A stretch of 64,000 nt of DNA from Dryas octopetala (taxonomy: Eukaryota > Streptophyta > Magnoliopsida > Rosales > Rosaceae). Positions within the stretch are counted from its first letter, which is position 1; every line of letters begins with the position of its first letter. Below the pieces are notes generated by a model. That model was not told the origin of the DNA, searched no databases, and was given only the letters and a program-made list of their open reading frames with translations. Made by a program: the position numbers and the translations under genes. The stretch lies in the NCBI GenBank assembly GCA_963921425.1, contig OY992832.1, positions 7,316,001-7,380,000 on the forward strand, in the 5' to 3' direction. Below, piece by piece: positions 24,717 to 36,175 of this stretch.

Positions 24717-27700
24717 AATACCAAATCCAACACACAGTCAGTACAATTCAGCAGTAAACTTAGTGAGCAAACACACAAACTTTAGACCACGTACAATAAA
24801 CCCAAGAAAGAGCTAGAGAGTCTCTTTTCTCAGAAAAGGAAGATAGAAACAAAAGAAAAGACATTTAAGGAACTGATCATTTTGCACAAGCAATCAATTT
24901 TAAAAACCAGAACTGAGAGACATGAAGAAATGGTATACATATATTTACATACCTTGAATGAATTACAAAGGACTAAACCTAAGAACACAATATCAAAATG
25001 ATCAAATTTAGAAACACACTTTCATGTGCACAAACTTAATTTATAATAAGTGAAAATGGGCACAATTATCAATTACAATAAAACCAGCAGAACCCCATCA
25101 AAAAGCAAAGCACAATTTGGTATTAAAATAAATAAAAGAAATTGTAGGGCACGAACACATACCAAGGATGATGGGAAACTGTTTTATTAATTGAAAAAGG
25201 CATGGAGAAGATGATGGTGGTGATCAATATCTGATCATCGATCATCATCATCAATTCTCCTCGCCTTCTGATTTCTGTGGTTGCAGCAACAGCTGAGCAT
25301 GAAGCTGATAATCAAGCTGATGATGATGGGATTGCTGCTGCTGCTGTGTTTGATGAAGAATCTGCCCAAAAGGGTTGTTATGATCAAAGCTTCCCTGCTG
25401 CTGCACCACACCAGAAGTAGCACCTGCACCACCACCCATCTGATTATACCCGTTCCCATTCACCGAGCTCGCCGCCGCATCCATCCCACTATTCATGTTA
25501 AACCTCACCAGGTCCTGCTGATGCTGAGCCTCAAACATTTGTTGTTGCAGCTGCTGCTGAGGGTCGCGAATCACCAACTGCCCTCCGCCGCAGGGCGGAG
25601 AGCCTGTTGGGACTCCCAACAGCGGCATGGAGCTGCCGTTGTTGTCAGGATGGTAAAAGGGGATCACCACTGCCTGAGGGCCGATGTAGGTGGACAGTTC
25701 CTTCTTGGCGGTGTAGAGCTCGTTCTGGACTTGCTTGAGCCTGTTCTGGAGGATTGATATGAACCCCACGCAGCCGTAAACGGGGTCCCGGAGGCGGACC
25801 TCCGCCTCATACGCCAGGGAGATTACAGCGTCCTCGCGGTGGGCGGCGTTGAGCTCGTTCAGGATCTTGGCCACATTGCTCGCGCCATACACCTTGTGGA
25901 CATTGATGAATTTCTGGGGCTGGTCCGGCGGGAAGTACGGCGCGAACACGCACTCCTGCGTGCATTTCCGCCGCTGGAACTTGCACGCGGCGCAAGGAGA
26001 GTGAGTGCTTGATGACATCTTCGATTGTTTTCTCTCGTTTTCACAACAAACTGCATATGCATTAATTAAAACCAAGAATAATAAAAAAGCAATTCAATGA
26101 ATGAACGTTAACCATTTGCTCATACAGAAATCAGAAACAAATAAAAGCAAGACAAATAGAAATAAAATTATTGAATCATATATATATATATAGAGTGCAA
26201 TAGGGTCGAGATTTAATCAACCCTAACCCTAAAATTGACGATGAAAGATTTGTTTATTTACCCCATGATCGACGATGAGAATAGGGTAGAGAGTAGAGTG
26301 CAATTTAGTGTGTCTATTGGATCGAGAAAACCCTAACCCTAGAGGATGAACAATATTTTCACATGTACCCAGATAAACAGATAGGGCAAGCGATCAGAGG
26401 CCCATTTCGGGACTCGCTTTGTTGTTGGGGTGTGTCGGCCTTGGGTGAGAAGAAAAGCAAACGTTGGATTAAGGGAGTGAAGAGGCGAATTGCAAGTCAG
26501 AGAGAGATGGAGAGAGAGTGAGTGTGTGGGTCATTGAGGAAAAAAGCTGACTATTTATCTGAGTCATTCGTGTATATGATCTAATCGCTGAGATCGAGCT
26601 CATTACTAGAAACGCAGGAGTATTCAAACGGTTTGAATGATTAAAGTTCAATTAGGGCATGTAAAGTGAATTAATTGTGTGTTTTCTATTCACCATTTGG
26701 AAAAGGAAAATACTTATTACCTCAACCTTTTTTCCAACTATTATTTCCAACCATTAGAAAATAACTATTTTGAATTAAATTTAAATTGTGACATGTGTGT
26801 GCACGCAAATAATGGCCTGTTTGATATTATTTTTGAAACTGCCAAAAGCGCTTTTAAATTAATATGAGTATTTTTTTTAGCGTTTGACAAAAATGAATAA
26901 TAGTGCTTTTAATTGATAGCGTTTGACTTTCTTATAAAAAAGTTATTCTTAATTATAAAAGTAGTTTCAAGTGATTTTTGAGAAACATTTGTCAAATACT
27001 TTATGTTCAAGTTTTTTTGTATGAAGCACTTTGAATTCTTATAAAAATTTATATGTGCTTATGAGCATAAACACTTCCAACAAAAGCGCTGTTGAGCATA
27101 AACGCTTCCTAATAAACATTTTCAAACGAGCCCTAAGACTGCTATGATCGTAACCTATTAATTATTTTGATATATAAGACTTTCTTATGTTTTAAGTTAT
27201 TCAATGAAAATTCAATATTTAAAAGAACGATTTAGAACCTATTAAGTGCCTTATTAAAATACTAATTATTAAATGACGAACATTATTACTCTGCTAAATA
27301 CAATCGTACTTTTTATTTTCATAAAATTAATATTTGTTTTGCTCTTTCATTCTGAAATCGAAGAATGGTCAAATACAAATTATACAATAGCTGAAGCTCT
27401 AATGAATCAGTAATGATTAAAGCAGTCATCCATTTGGCCTCACGTCCTGGCCAAATTCTTTAATCATTCAGTAATGATTAAAGCAGTCAACAAAAGCTCT
27501 AACAAGGCCAAGTTAAACTACTCTAACAACTATGACATGTCATCCATGCTATCATTGACATTTGAATTTTGACATATGGCTTGGGACGTGAGGCCAAATT
27601 CTTTGCTTAATTTTGTTTTATTAGTGTTTATATGTATAAAAAAAAAATTACGTCATTCTAAGCTTTCACTTGATTACCATGCATAAATAAATCATAAATA

Positions 27701-27925
27701 TTAATTTTTTAGCTCAAAACTACTAATGACATTGTTTTAGAATATAGAAGCACAATACCCGTGGATAAAATATAAACAGAGCATGAGCATCATATTCATA
27801 TTGCTCATGAAATTATGTACACTAACCCATTTTTGTTATTCAACATCAAATTATTTTTACTCATATATTTTCCCTTCTCTTCAACAACTTCTTTTCATCC
27901 CTTGCGTAAATAATAACCCCATCTC
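24717..27925. repeat. LBD36 segmental duplication, unit B
   Basis: Direct copy of 20472-24383 lacking the Helitron block. It carries its own small rearrangement near 27400-27510, where AATGATTAAAGCAGTCA is repeated. Confidence 0.88.
25251..26018 (-). CDS. LOB domain transcription factor, LBD36/ASL1-like, copy B
   Basis: 255-aa tandem paralogue of the gene at 21011-21775. It is intact, with the same start choice (MSSSTHSP; a further upstream ATG at 26075 is ignored) and a telo-box at 26328-26336. All four C-block Cys are kept, but the LOB domain differs from copy A at Leu15Gln (KFQRRKC), Ala38Ile, Arg42Lys, Thr66Ile and Ala74Val. Residue 15 lies between the zinc-binding cysteines and is hydrophobic in most relatives. 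The Gln/Gly-rich tail is similar, with a broken polyQ run (QQQLQQQ). Copy B may have altered DNA binding or be under relaxed constraint. Confidence 0.88.
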   Translation of the reverse strand: MSSSTHSPCAACKFQRRKCTQECVFAPYFPPDQPQKFINVHKVYGASNVAKILNELNAAHREDAVISLAYEAEVRLRDPVYGCVGFISILQNRLKQVQNELYTAKKELSTYIGPQAVVIPFYHPDNNGSSMPLLGVPTGSPPCGGGQLVIRDPQQQLQQQMFEAQHQQDLVRFNMNSGMDAAASSVNGNGYNQMGGGAGATSGVVQQQGSFDHNNPFGQILHQTQQQQQSHHHQLDYQLHAQLLLQPQKSEGEEN

Positions 27926-28222
27926 TTCATATACTCAATTCTCATCACGTTGCATGCATGCACATACATGATACATCTGTGTTTTTTGAAAAAATAAAAG
28001 GTATAGTTACTTTCTTGGGCTTTGGGCTTTGGGCCTTAGGCCTCCAGCAAGTATAATTTTTTTAAATAAAGCAATGAGATCCGATTGAAAATCCAGCAAT
28101 TTCATACTGTAGATGTCGATGATATCAAGATTTTATTATTCTGCTATGAATTTCCTTTATAATTTTCTTGGTATAACTTTGTTTCGGCAAAATTGAAATA
28201 ATTTATTTTGTAAACCTGTGTG

Positions 28223-28253
<31 letters not shown>

Positions 28254-29690
28254 GGCCTCATGGCCCATAGGGTATACACAAGCTCAATTGACTGCAACCT
28301 CCCTTGGCCCATGTGCTTTTCTTGTTACCGTGGGATTAAATATCTTAATAATTCAACTATTTTTTGAATACTTTATTATAAGCATTTCGTGTCCCTCTAG
28401 ACCTATGTATAGGGACTTAGGTTATTCTTCTTTTTTGTATAAAAGGCCTCACAAAAAGTCCTGCAAGGAATTAATAATGAAGTTTCATCTTTTTCTCTGC
28501 AATTACTGTTAAATTACTTTTCTTTATTGTCTGCTACCTACCAGCATATACTTATGAGATAACAATAATGAATTGATTAATCTTGTATTGAGTTGAATGA
28601 ATGGTTACAAGTGTGTTCATACAGTAGTCAACAGTGTTGACTATGCTGACTTGATAGAAACTCTCATCAAGCCTGTGTCTAGAGAGTAATATATATATAC
28701 TATTGTCCCAAATCTCATGAATCATAATATGTAAAGAACAGGACTCATAACTTCATAAGAATCATATAGAACTCAAATTTGTTGGAAGGCAGAGTTTGAA
28801 ATAATCGATGCATGCAATTGGAAGCAGATCTACCTAGCTACTATATATGATGTCATATATGCATCCGAGAACCAAATTCAAAACTGTTGCAATATTGTTG
28901 ATGAATTGAATGGGTCTATAACCATAAACTAATAATAAAGACTTTTTCCACAAAGGCTTTGACTTCGCAAACGAGTACGGTCGATAGGAATCAACTTATA
29001 TTCCTACAACCCAACTCCATTAATTAGCTGATCTCTGTAGCTCATGGGCACGGATCTACGTACCCATATATATTACTTTGAGAAAAAAGTATTATACATG
29101 AGATGGAATATGGATGTGAGTGGAAAATATGGCAAGTCATGTAACTATGTAAGTAATAATCCCTTGAGTTTCAACTAAATATTAGAATTATCATGGTAAT
29201 TTATATTTTTGGAAAGGACTTAAGACGGATGATTTTAATCATAAGACTATATTGTAAGATAGACGGATTCAAAATAATATTTGGTGTCAATTAGTGTTAG
29301 ATATTCTTTGTGCTGCAATAGTTCTGCATAATTATAATATCTCACTTTATATACTCCACGACTGTTTATTCGAAGAACTAATTAATTAAATTGACATTAG
29401 TAATATAGCTTTATTATTTAAGTAAAGGGATGCGATATTCGTGCTCTTCCCATGGACATTAAAGCTTACAGCACTCTAGCTAACTTGATCGAGGATATTA
29501 AAATACAAACAGCCTATCAACTCGATCGAAAATCCTCCACGGACTACAAGGAGTGTCCAATTAATTTTTGTTTAGTTGGGGTGGACTTCCTCCATAGATA
29601 GACTTACTTTCCACTAATCCAACACCTAGACATTTTTTATTCATATCTACTGAGATGAGAATTTTGTCGGAATAAAGTTTATATTAATTG
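27926..29690. other. Intergenic, nothing recognised
   Basis: AT-rich DNA with a (TA)n microsatellite at about 28225-28249. The segment 29351-29412 recurs at 35568-35622 next to a decarboxylase relic, so it is the ancestral 3' flank of the decarboxylase gene. No gene supported. Confidence 0.5.
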
Positions 29691-29693
29691 CAT

Positions 29694-30097
29694 GGATTTA
29701 TTACATTTTATCTACGAAGAACTTTGAGTTCAATCTTACTCCACCATTTAAAAAAAATTGTATCAATTTATTACTTAAATTAAAAATTTGTTGCAGTATA
29801 CCACCTCTGTCTCATTTTATCTAAATTTTTATTAAAAATAAGGGTGTTTTGGTCTTTTCAATTCAGTTTTTTATTGTACCAAAAAAGATAAAGTGTAAAA
29901 AAACTATTTTTTTTCTAATAATAAGAATTTGAAAAGGACCAAAGCACTCTTATTTTTAACAAAAGTTTAGACAAAATTAGCAAGAGTTTTTATATTGTAA
30001 GAAATTTTTAATTCATATAGTAAATTGACACAATTGTTTTTAAGATGGTGAAGTGAGATTGATCTAAAAACTCAAGTGGATAAAATGTAAAAAATCC
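29694..30097. mobile_element. Foldback element ending at the Phe349 gene's stop codon
   Basis: Long imperfect inverted arms: the left starts GGATTTATTACATTTTATC, and the right, read in reverse, starts GGATTTTTTACATTTTATC. Complementarity continues for well over 100 bp on each side (AATTGTATCAATTTA against its complement). The right end coincides with the G of the TAG stop of the neighbouring gene. No clean target duplication seen. Confidence 0.6.
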
Positions 30098-31638
30098 TAA
30101 TTGCATACATACATCCTTAGGAGGGCATCTGCATGCTGTTGCACCAACTTCCAAGCCATGACTACATGCTTTTCCTCAGTCAGAGTTGCACCAACTGCGC
30201 ACCTTAACACATACATATGATCTCCAACCACAGCATGAGTCATGTATACACTACCTGATCCATTGATGGACTCCAGCAACTTGCAGTTGACGTCGTTCAC
30301 ACATTTCTCATTCGACACACCACTCTCATTTCGAATTGCTGTTGGTGACACCCTAAAACAGACCATAGAGAAATTCCTAGGCACCACAATCTCAAACCTT
30401 TTGTCCATCTCCACAAGCCCTTCAAAAACCTTTGCCATTTTCACATGCCCTCTAAGGAAGTCCCTAAGTTTAGCCACCCCATAGCTTCTAAGCACAAGCC
30501 ATAGTTTCATGGCCCGGAACCTCCGGCTCAGGGCTATTTGCCAGTCTTTGTAGTCCACCACTTGCTTTGAATCTGTGGCCTTGTTCCTCAAAAACTCTGG
30601 ATTCGTCGACAGTGAATTTATCAACGCACTTGGATTCTTCACCCAAAGGCAGCAACAGTCCAGAGTGGTGAAAAACCATTTATGCGCATTGAAGCTAAAT
30701 GAATTTGCACCTTCAACACCATTAAGGAAGTGACGAAACTCTGGACAAATACATGCACTTCCTGCATATGCTGCATCAACATGAACCCACATCCCATAAT
30801 CTTTTGCAACATCGCATAGTGGCCCCAATGGATCAACTGCAGTGGTTGCAGTTGTTCCTACTGTGGCACATAGAAACAATGGCACCAACCCGGCTTCTAT
30901 GTCTGAACAAATTGTCAATCGTAGCAATTCAGGTGACAGTGCAAATGATGTTGAAATTGTAGTCTTGATGGCCCTGAAATTCTTTGGGTGGATTCCAACA
31001 ATTTGGGAAGCTTTCTGAAGGGCGCTATGTGTTTGATCTGACCCATACACAACTAGCTTCCCAATATTGTCTCTACCAATTAGGCCTAGCATTTGGTCCC
31101 TGGCAGCTGCCATGGTGCACACAATGGCCTCACAAGTAGTCCCTTGTAACACACCACCGCCATTGCCAGAGAAAAGGAAACACTTGGGAAGCTCAAGCAT
31201 TTGTCCAAGCCAGTCCATGACTATGCTCTCTAGCTCAGTTGCAGCTGGTGATGAAACCCAGTTGAACCCCACCACATTGAACCCAGTGCTGAGCATTTCA
31301 CCAAGAAACCCTGCAATGCTACCACTTGAAGGGAAGTATCCAAAGTAGCCAGGACTCTGCCAATGTGTGATGCCAGGGACAATATGGTCATTCACATCTT
31401 GGAGGATGGTTTCAATGGGCTCAGGGTTATGTGGGGCAGAATCTGGCAAATTTTGTTTCAGATAGCCGGGTTGGACTTGGCTCAGGACTGGGAATTTCTC
31501 TATGTTTTGGTAATAATCTGCAATGAAGTCTATCATCATGTGACCTTGCCTCCTGAACTCCACAGGATCAAGAGGGTTGGTCAAGTGGGCAGAATTGGGT
31601 TCTTTTGGACCGTCATGGTCGAATTTGAGGGTACCCAT
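30097..31638 (-). CDS. Aromatic aldehyde synthase candidate, Phe-loop paralogue (PAAS/AAS-like)
   Basis: 513-aa intronless PLP enzyme, paralogue of the gene at 12591-14138. It keeps His204 (SDQTH), Asp288 ([10 protein letters not shown]) and Lys320 in the canonical [17 protein letters not shown]. The catalytic loop reads TNPEFLRNK, so residue 349 is Phe instead of Tyr (codon TTT at 30594-30592). Tyr-to-Phe here is the established change turning decarboxylases into decarboxylating aldehyde synthases that release CO2, NH3, H2O2 and phenylacetaldehyde or a related aldehyde. The start chosen is MGTLKFDH, matching the paralogue; a further ATG at 31668 would add ten residues. The C-terminus (LLRMYVCN) is slightly shorter than in the paralogue and ends at a foldback element. 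The likely role is floral or defence scent; the substrate is not known from sequence. Confidence 0.9.
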   Translation of the reverse strand: MGTLKFDHDGPKEPNSAHLTNPLDPVEFRRQGHMMIDFIADYYQNIEKFPVLSQVQPGYLKQNLPDSAPHNPEPIETILQDVNDHIVPGITHWQSPGYFGYFPSSGSIAGFLGEMLSTGFNVVGFNWVSSPAATELESIVMDWLGQMLELPKCFLFSGNGGGVLQGTTCEAIVCTMAAARDQMLGLIGRDNIGKLVVYGSDQTHSALQKASQIVGIHPKNFRAIKTTISTSFALSPELLRLTICSDIEAGLVPLFLCATVGTTATTAVDPLGPLCDVAKDYGMWVHVDAAYAGSACICPEFRHFLNGVEGANSFSFNAHKWFFTTLDCCCLWVKNPSALINSLSTNPEFLRNKATDSKQVVDYKDWQIALSRRFRAMKLWLVLRSYGVAKLRDFLRGHVKMAKVFEGLVEMDKRFEIVVPRNFSMVCFRVSPTAIRNESGVSNEKCVNDVNCKLLESINGSGSVYMTHAVVGDHMYVLRCAVGATLTEEKHVVMAWKLVQQHADALLRMYVCN

Positions 31639-31723
31639 TTGAATTAATTGGGCACGAGTGAAACACAACTAGGAAATGATGATGAATTAAAATGGTTGTG
31701 AGTTTGAATACTTGTATTGGAGG

Positions 31724-31755
<32 letters not shown>

Positions 31756-31780
31756 TGCGGATGCGTCCACACACCAGAGT
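31639..31780 (-). promoter_or_regulatory. Promoter of the Phe349 gene with expanded TA tract
   Basis: An (AT)n tract at about 31723-31750 occupies the TATA position found in the paralogue's promoter. It is flanked by the shared GTATTGGAGGATATAT phrase. The tract is longer than in the 12.5-kb promoter. Confidence 0.5.
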
Positions 31781-31810
31781 CCCACGGTATATATAAATAT
31801 ATATATATTG

Positions 31811-32166
31811 AGGTATATATCAACTTATTTATGTTGAGGTATGACCTTATTGGGGCCCACACGAGTCGTTTTGTGTCAATCCGAACCGTTTGCAAAGATC
31901 ATCTTCATTAATAGATCATCATTGCAAAAAATTAGTCAAATCGAAAATTATTTGTCTATCTAACTTTGATAAAATAAAAGGATGGTTTCATTGAAAATAT
32001 TTGGTTCGTACATTTATTTGATCAAAGTTAGATAGGCAAATGATTTCCAATTTGACTAATTTGTAAGAATAATCTATCAATAGAGATGTAAAAAATAAAC
32101 GGTTTAGATCGACACAAAACGACTCGTGTGGACCCTAATAGGGTATACCTCAACAGGTATACCTTA
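31811..32166. mobile_element. Foldback MITE just upstream of the Phe349 promoter
   Basis: Arms of about 150 bp at roughly 31834-31985 and 32010-32157 are inverted copies. Shared landmarks are CCACACGAGTCGTTTTGTGTC on the left and its complement on the right, and GTTAGATAGGCAAATGATTT with its partner near the centre. The inner loop is short. No target duplication is clear. Confidence 0.65.
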
Positions 32167-32817
32167 ATAGAAGGATCCTGTATATATATAATAAGGGTTC
32201 ATATATATGGAGCAGTGAGTATTTCACTCCTTATCATATTTTTCTACCCACCTTATTTTTACACTTCTCATTAAATTTGAAAAAATATATTAAAATACTC
32301 TTTAAACCCCTCATTATAAGATCTTATAATACCCTTAATATATCAACTCAAACACACACTTAATCAATAAATATTTTTCCCACCCTCTTAACTATTATTC
32401 CACCCACCTACCCACCTACCCACATACTCACCCACCCATCTATTTTTTTTTTCTTAGAATTAATGCCAACCGAATTCTCAACTCATAAGTATGAAAAACG
32501 AGTAGAGAGGGTCCGTTCATAGTAATTAGTAGGAAAAATTCTTTGGAGCAAGCTAAAGGAAGCTGCTGCTGGCTACTAATTTTGAATAACTCAGTTTGAT
32601 TGAAATTAAATGAAGAAATAACTACCTCATTTTGTTTTCTGCAGGGCTATAATTTTTTTTTCAGTCAAGTCCTTAGAGATAATTTTACAAAAAAATAAAT
32701 TTGTTATTTTCTTTTTTATTAAAATATAAGTGAAAAAATAAGACAAAGGGTGAGAATATAACTACTCTTCATATATATGGTATCATTAATAGGGGACAGG
32801 GGTGTAGTATTTGTTCT

Positions 32818-33625
32818 AGGCTTTTTAATATTTGTGTCAATTTATCACCTAAATTTAAAATTTTTTACAATATCAAATATGGTTTCACCACACTTTTTGT
32901 TTAGAATTGAGATTTTTAATCTTTTAAAGTCAGTTTATAATTTTAGACAAAATAAAAAAGTGCAGCAACCCAAGCCAACTCCCCACTCTCCCTTCCTCCC
33001 TCTCTCCACCCTAAGCCAGTAGCTACCATCGCTTGCGGTCCCTTGCTCTGACCACCCCATTTCCCCTCCCCCAACCAGCCTCCTCTCTTATTTTATTTTC
33101 TTCTCTTTCTCTTTTTCTCTTTCAATCTCATTCTAATATTATAGAGTATGAATAGATCGAGCCATCGAGGCACTCTAAAATAAATATCATGGGGACCCAA
33201 GAAGATCAAAATATCTCTTAAAAAGAGGTCACATGCGACACACATGACTATTTTTAAACAGAAATTTTGATGAAATTGAACGGAGGCCTTGTACATTGCA
33301 AAAAAAAAAAAATGAGTAATGCTATTTGTACACATTTATCTAACTATATTATGTAGTAGTTGATGTGGTCATGTCTTGTTAATTAAATAAAATGAATTTT
33401 AATTTTTAATTATTTGCATATATATTACTTATCTTATTAATTATATGACATTACCGCATCAACTTACATATAATATAGTCAGTTAATTAATGTGATTAGA
33501 TAAATGCGTAGGAATAGCATTACTCAAAAAAATTTAATTCAAATAATAAATTGAGACAATATTTTTATTAAATTGTGAAGTAAAATCAGATCTAAAGTCG
33601 AAATGAATAGTGTTAAAAAGCCTTT
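32818..33625. mobile_element. Probable foldback-family element, decayed, with nested MITE
   Basis: The right side (33541-33612, AATTCAAATAATAAATTGAG...) matches the right arm of the 29694-30097 foldback. The left side near 32818 (GGCTTTTTAATATTTGTGTC) is an approximate inverted partner. The interior has a C-rich block (32960-33080). A separate MITE sits inside at 33314-33525. The boundaries are approximate. Confidence 0.35.
33314..33525. mobile_element. 212-bp foldback MITE
   Basis: Ends GAGTAATGCTATT...AATAGCATTACTC. The arms stay complementary past ACATTTATCTAA and TATATTATGTA. AT-rich, no coding. The target duplication is obscured by flanking A-runs. Confidence 0.75.
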
Positions 33626-33639
33626 ATCGTAGTGCTATG

Positions 33640-33970
33640 AGTTTGGGTCCTGCCTCCTGAGCTTAGATAGTAAAATTTGTCGGCGGCCATCCTGCATCGA
33701 TCGATCCCAATAAATATCGTAGTGATTGTGTGGTCCACATCTCCAATCAAATTGAAGCGACGTTAGATAGGAGGTGTAGGTGTGTAGTCGACATACCCAA
33801 TCAATTTATTTTTTTGGGCGACAACCCCATCAAATTGAAGGGTCAAGTGGACGCTGCGTAGGACGTGGGTCTCTGCTTCTGTGGACGTTGCATAGGGTTG
33901 GTTATGTGGCCAGAATTGGTTTCTTGTGGATCATGCATGATCGAATTTGAGGCCACCCATTTGGATTGGA
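33640..33970 (-). pseudogene. Decarboxylase relics: N-terminal start plus a second promoter piece
   Basis: 33893-33970 on the minus strand resembles the first ~25 codons of the decarboxylase genes (MGGLKFDHA, then codons like NSGHITNP out of frame). 33640-33785, read on the same strand further along, resembles the promoter at 12336-12484. A start followed by another promoter suggests at least two collapsed tandem copies. The coding part is broken and not functional. Confidence 0.7.
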
Positions 33971-34677
33971 AATGAAATTAACACAAAAAAAGAAGACAAA
34001 AACCAAAATGGTTGTTTGGGTAACTGAGTTCCTCTAGAGCATATGCTAAGGTATTTATTATATAGGGGCTGTTTGTGTAGACCGAGTGGGTGTGGATTCT
34101 GTACATTAGACTTAGTCACTTCAAAGTTCTTAAATATTGGTCCGGACGAAAATATCAAAAACTTTGATGAAAATATTGATATTGGTAAAAATTCAAAATA
34201 AATGACAAAAACTATAGAAATTATGTACTATTTTAGTTAGAAAAATGTTATTGGCACTCAAAAAAGTCATTTTTCATTCCAATATATACAAAACTACAAA
34301 TTTTCTCTTAGGTTTTTTGAAAATTGGAGTGCATAATGACTTTTTGGATTGCCAATAACATCACCTTTTTTTTAGTTATGATGCATGGTAAATTTATATG
34401 ATTTAAGTAAATAGAATGGACAAACATTGTTATTTATTCAATACCCAAGAGTATAGTTAATTTGCATTTCTGATAATTTAATGTACTTAGTAATTCACAC
34501 TTCATATTTTGCAATATGCAATATAAATAAAATATATGGGTAACTGCATTTTAGTACCCTCCACGTTGTACTTGTACCTCATATTCAAAAATTGGCTTTA
34601 ATAGCTTAGCACACCACTAGATGCTAAATGGCTTAAAAATTAACATGAACACCACATGGGCCGACACCATGCCGTGT

Positions 34678-34939
34678 AAAATAAAAATAAAAATACAATG
34701 AAAAAATAATAAATTAATATAAAAAATAAGAAAAACCTTATAAAATAAAAAAAATGAGAGAGAGAGAGATGAGTTTGTGTTTGGTCAGATCTTTGATTTA
34801 TAAAATAAAATAAAAATAAAAATACAATGAAAAAATAATAAATTAATATAAAAAATAAGAAAAACCTTATAAAATAATAAAAATGAGAGAGAGAGAGAGC
34901 GAGAGAGAGAGATGAGTTTGTGTTTGGTCAGATCTTTGA
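34678..34939. repeat. Two-copy ~122-bp tandem duplication with GA microsatellites
   Basis: Starting TAAAATAAAAATAAAAATAC, the unit is present at about 34678 and 34799. Each copy ends in a (GA)n run followed by GATGAGTTTGTGTTTGGTCAG. The GA run is longer in the second copy. Confidence 0.8.
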
Positions 34940-35109
34940 TTTCTAGGATTTTTGTTGGTGAGGTAAGCTTGTTTGCTTTTCTGTATTGGAAATTACTTTT
35001 GTGCAATGTTCATACTGTGTATGTCCTTTGCTCATGCATTGCCACAGATCGACAGTTTGGGGCAGACCAATTTGTTAAAATATGCTCCTCTCACAAAGTT
35101 TTTGTTCAT

Positions 35110-35275
35110 TGTACGGACCATTCCTCTGTATTATGCATTTATGCTCTTGTTGCGGTGCTGATATTGATGCAGATGAGAAAAAAGAAAAGAGGAGCAAAGA
35201 CGAAAATAGCCCTTCAAGTATTGCTCACGTGGGGCACTTCGTTCATAGGTTGACATAAAATGTGAATTAGCATAG
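35110..35275. repeat. Direct repeat flanking a decarboxylase relic, left copy
   Basis: The stretch from GGACCATTCCTCTGTATTAT through GACGAAAATAGC to AAAATGTGAATT is repeated at about 36008-36175 in the same orientation with some divergence. The two copies bracket the relic at 35568-35921. Origin unknown. Confidence 0.75.
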
Positions 35276-35567
35276 GATTATAAACATTAGTAGTAAAGTA
35301 TCATTAACTTGAATAATACGTAAAACTACTACTCTCTTCCATTCTCTTTTCTAATCACAAACTTCATAACATTTTAAAAATAAAAATATATTATAAACAA
35401 ACAAAAAAAATTTAAAAACCCAACAATTAAATTAAAAACAAAACTTTTAAAGCTTAAATAAATAAAAAAACACAAAAACAAAAGGAATATTTAAGAACTA
35501 CAAACCCAGATCGCCCACCCATTCCCTTCTTCATTATAGAAATAAATTATAAAAACAATTAAGAACT

Positions 35568-35921
35568 ACTCCACGACCGTTTATTCGAAGAACTAATTAA
35601 ATTGACATTAGTAATATAGCTTGCAGCAACTTGCAGTTGACGTCGTTCACACATTTCTCATTCGACACACCACTCTCATTTCAAATTGCTGTTGGTGACG
35701 CCCTAAAACAGACCATAGAGAAATTCCTAGGCACCACGCACAATCTCAAACCTTTTGTCCATCTCCACAAGCCCTTCAAAAACCTTGGCCATTTTCACAT
35801 GCCCTCTAAGGAAGTCCCTAAGTTTAGCCACCCCATAGCTTCTAAGCACAAGCCATAGTTTCATGGCCTGGAACCTCCGGCTCAGGGCTATTTGCCAGTC
35901 TTTGTAGGTCACCACTTGCTT
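35568..35921 (-). pseudogene. C-terminal remnant of a third decarboxylase-family gene
   Basis: 35623-35921 is closely similar to 30270-30568, the part of the Phe349 gene covering the segment from [15 protein letters not shown] to the C-terminal third. The frame is interrupted, with small indels. 35568-35622 matches the 3' flank at 29351-29412. About 0.85 kb between these two blocks in the parent, including the last ~55 codons and the foldback element, is missing. The catalytic loop and the PLP lysine are not present. Confidence 0.85.
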
Positions 35922-36007
35922 TGCCAGTCTTGTAGGCTATTTAACACTCATTATAACTGTTGTTGTTCTAAGTGTTATTAACATATATCCAAATCTCAGT
36001 GCACATA

Positions 36008-36175
36008 TCGTAAGGACCATTCCTCTGTATTATGATCGTGTTGCAATGCCGATATTGATGCAGAAGAGGAAGAAAGAGGGGAGTGAAGTGACGAAAATAG
36101 CTCCACAAATGTTGATCACATGGGAAATTCATCTATAAATTAACGAAATGTGCAATTTGGCCTAAAACTATAAAA
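36008..36175. repeat. Direct repeat flanking a decarboxylase relic, right copy
   Basis: Partner of 35110-35275. The shared core is GGACCATTCCTCTGTATTAT and GATATTGATGCAGA(T/A)GAG. Confidence 0.75.

Noticed and set aside
34912-35253. ORF spanning the left direct repeat, with hydrophobic stretches
   Set aside because: The second copy of the repeat (36008-36175) does not keep the frame, and no family is recognised.
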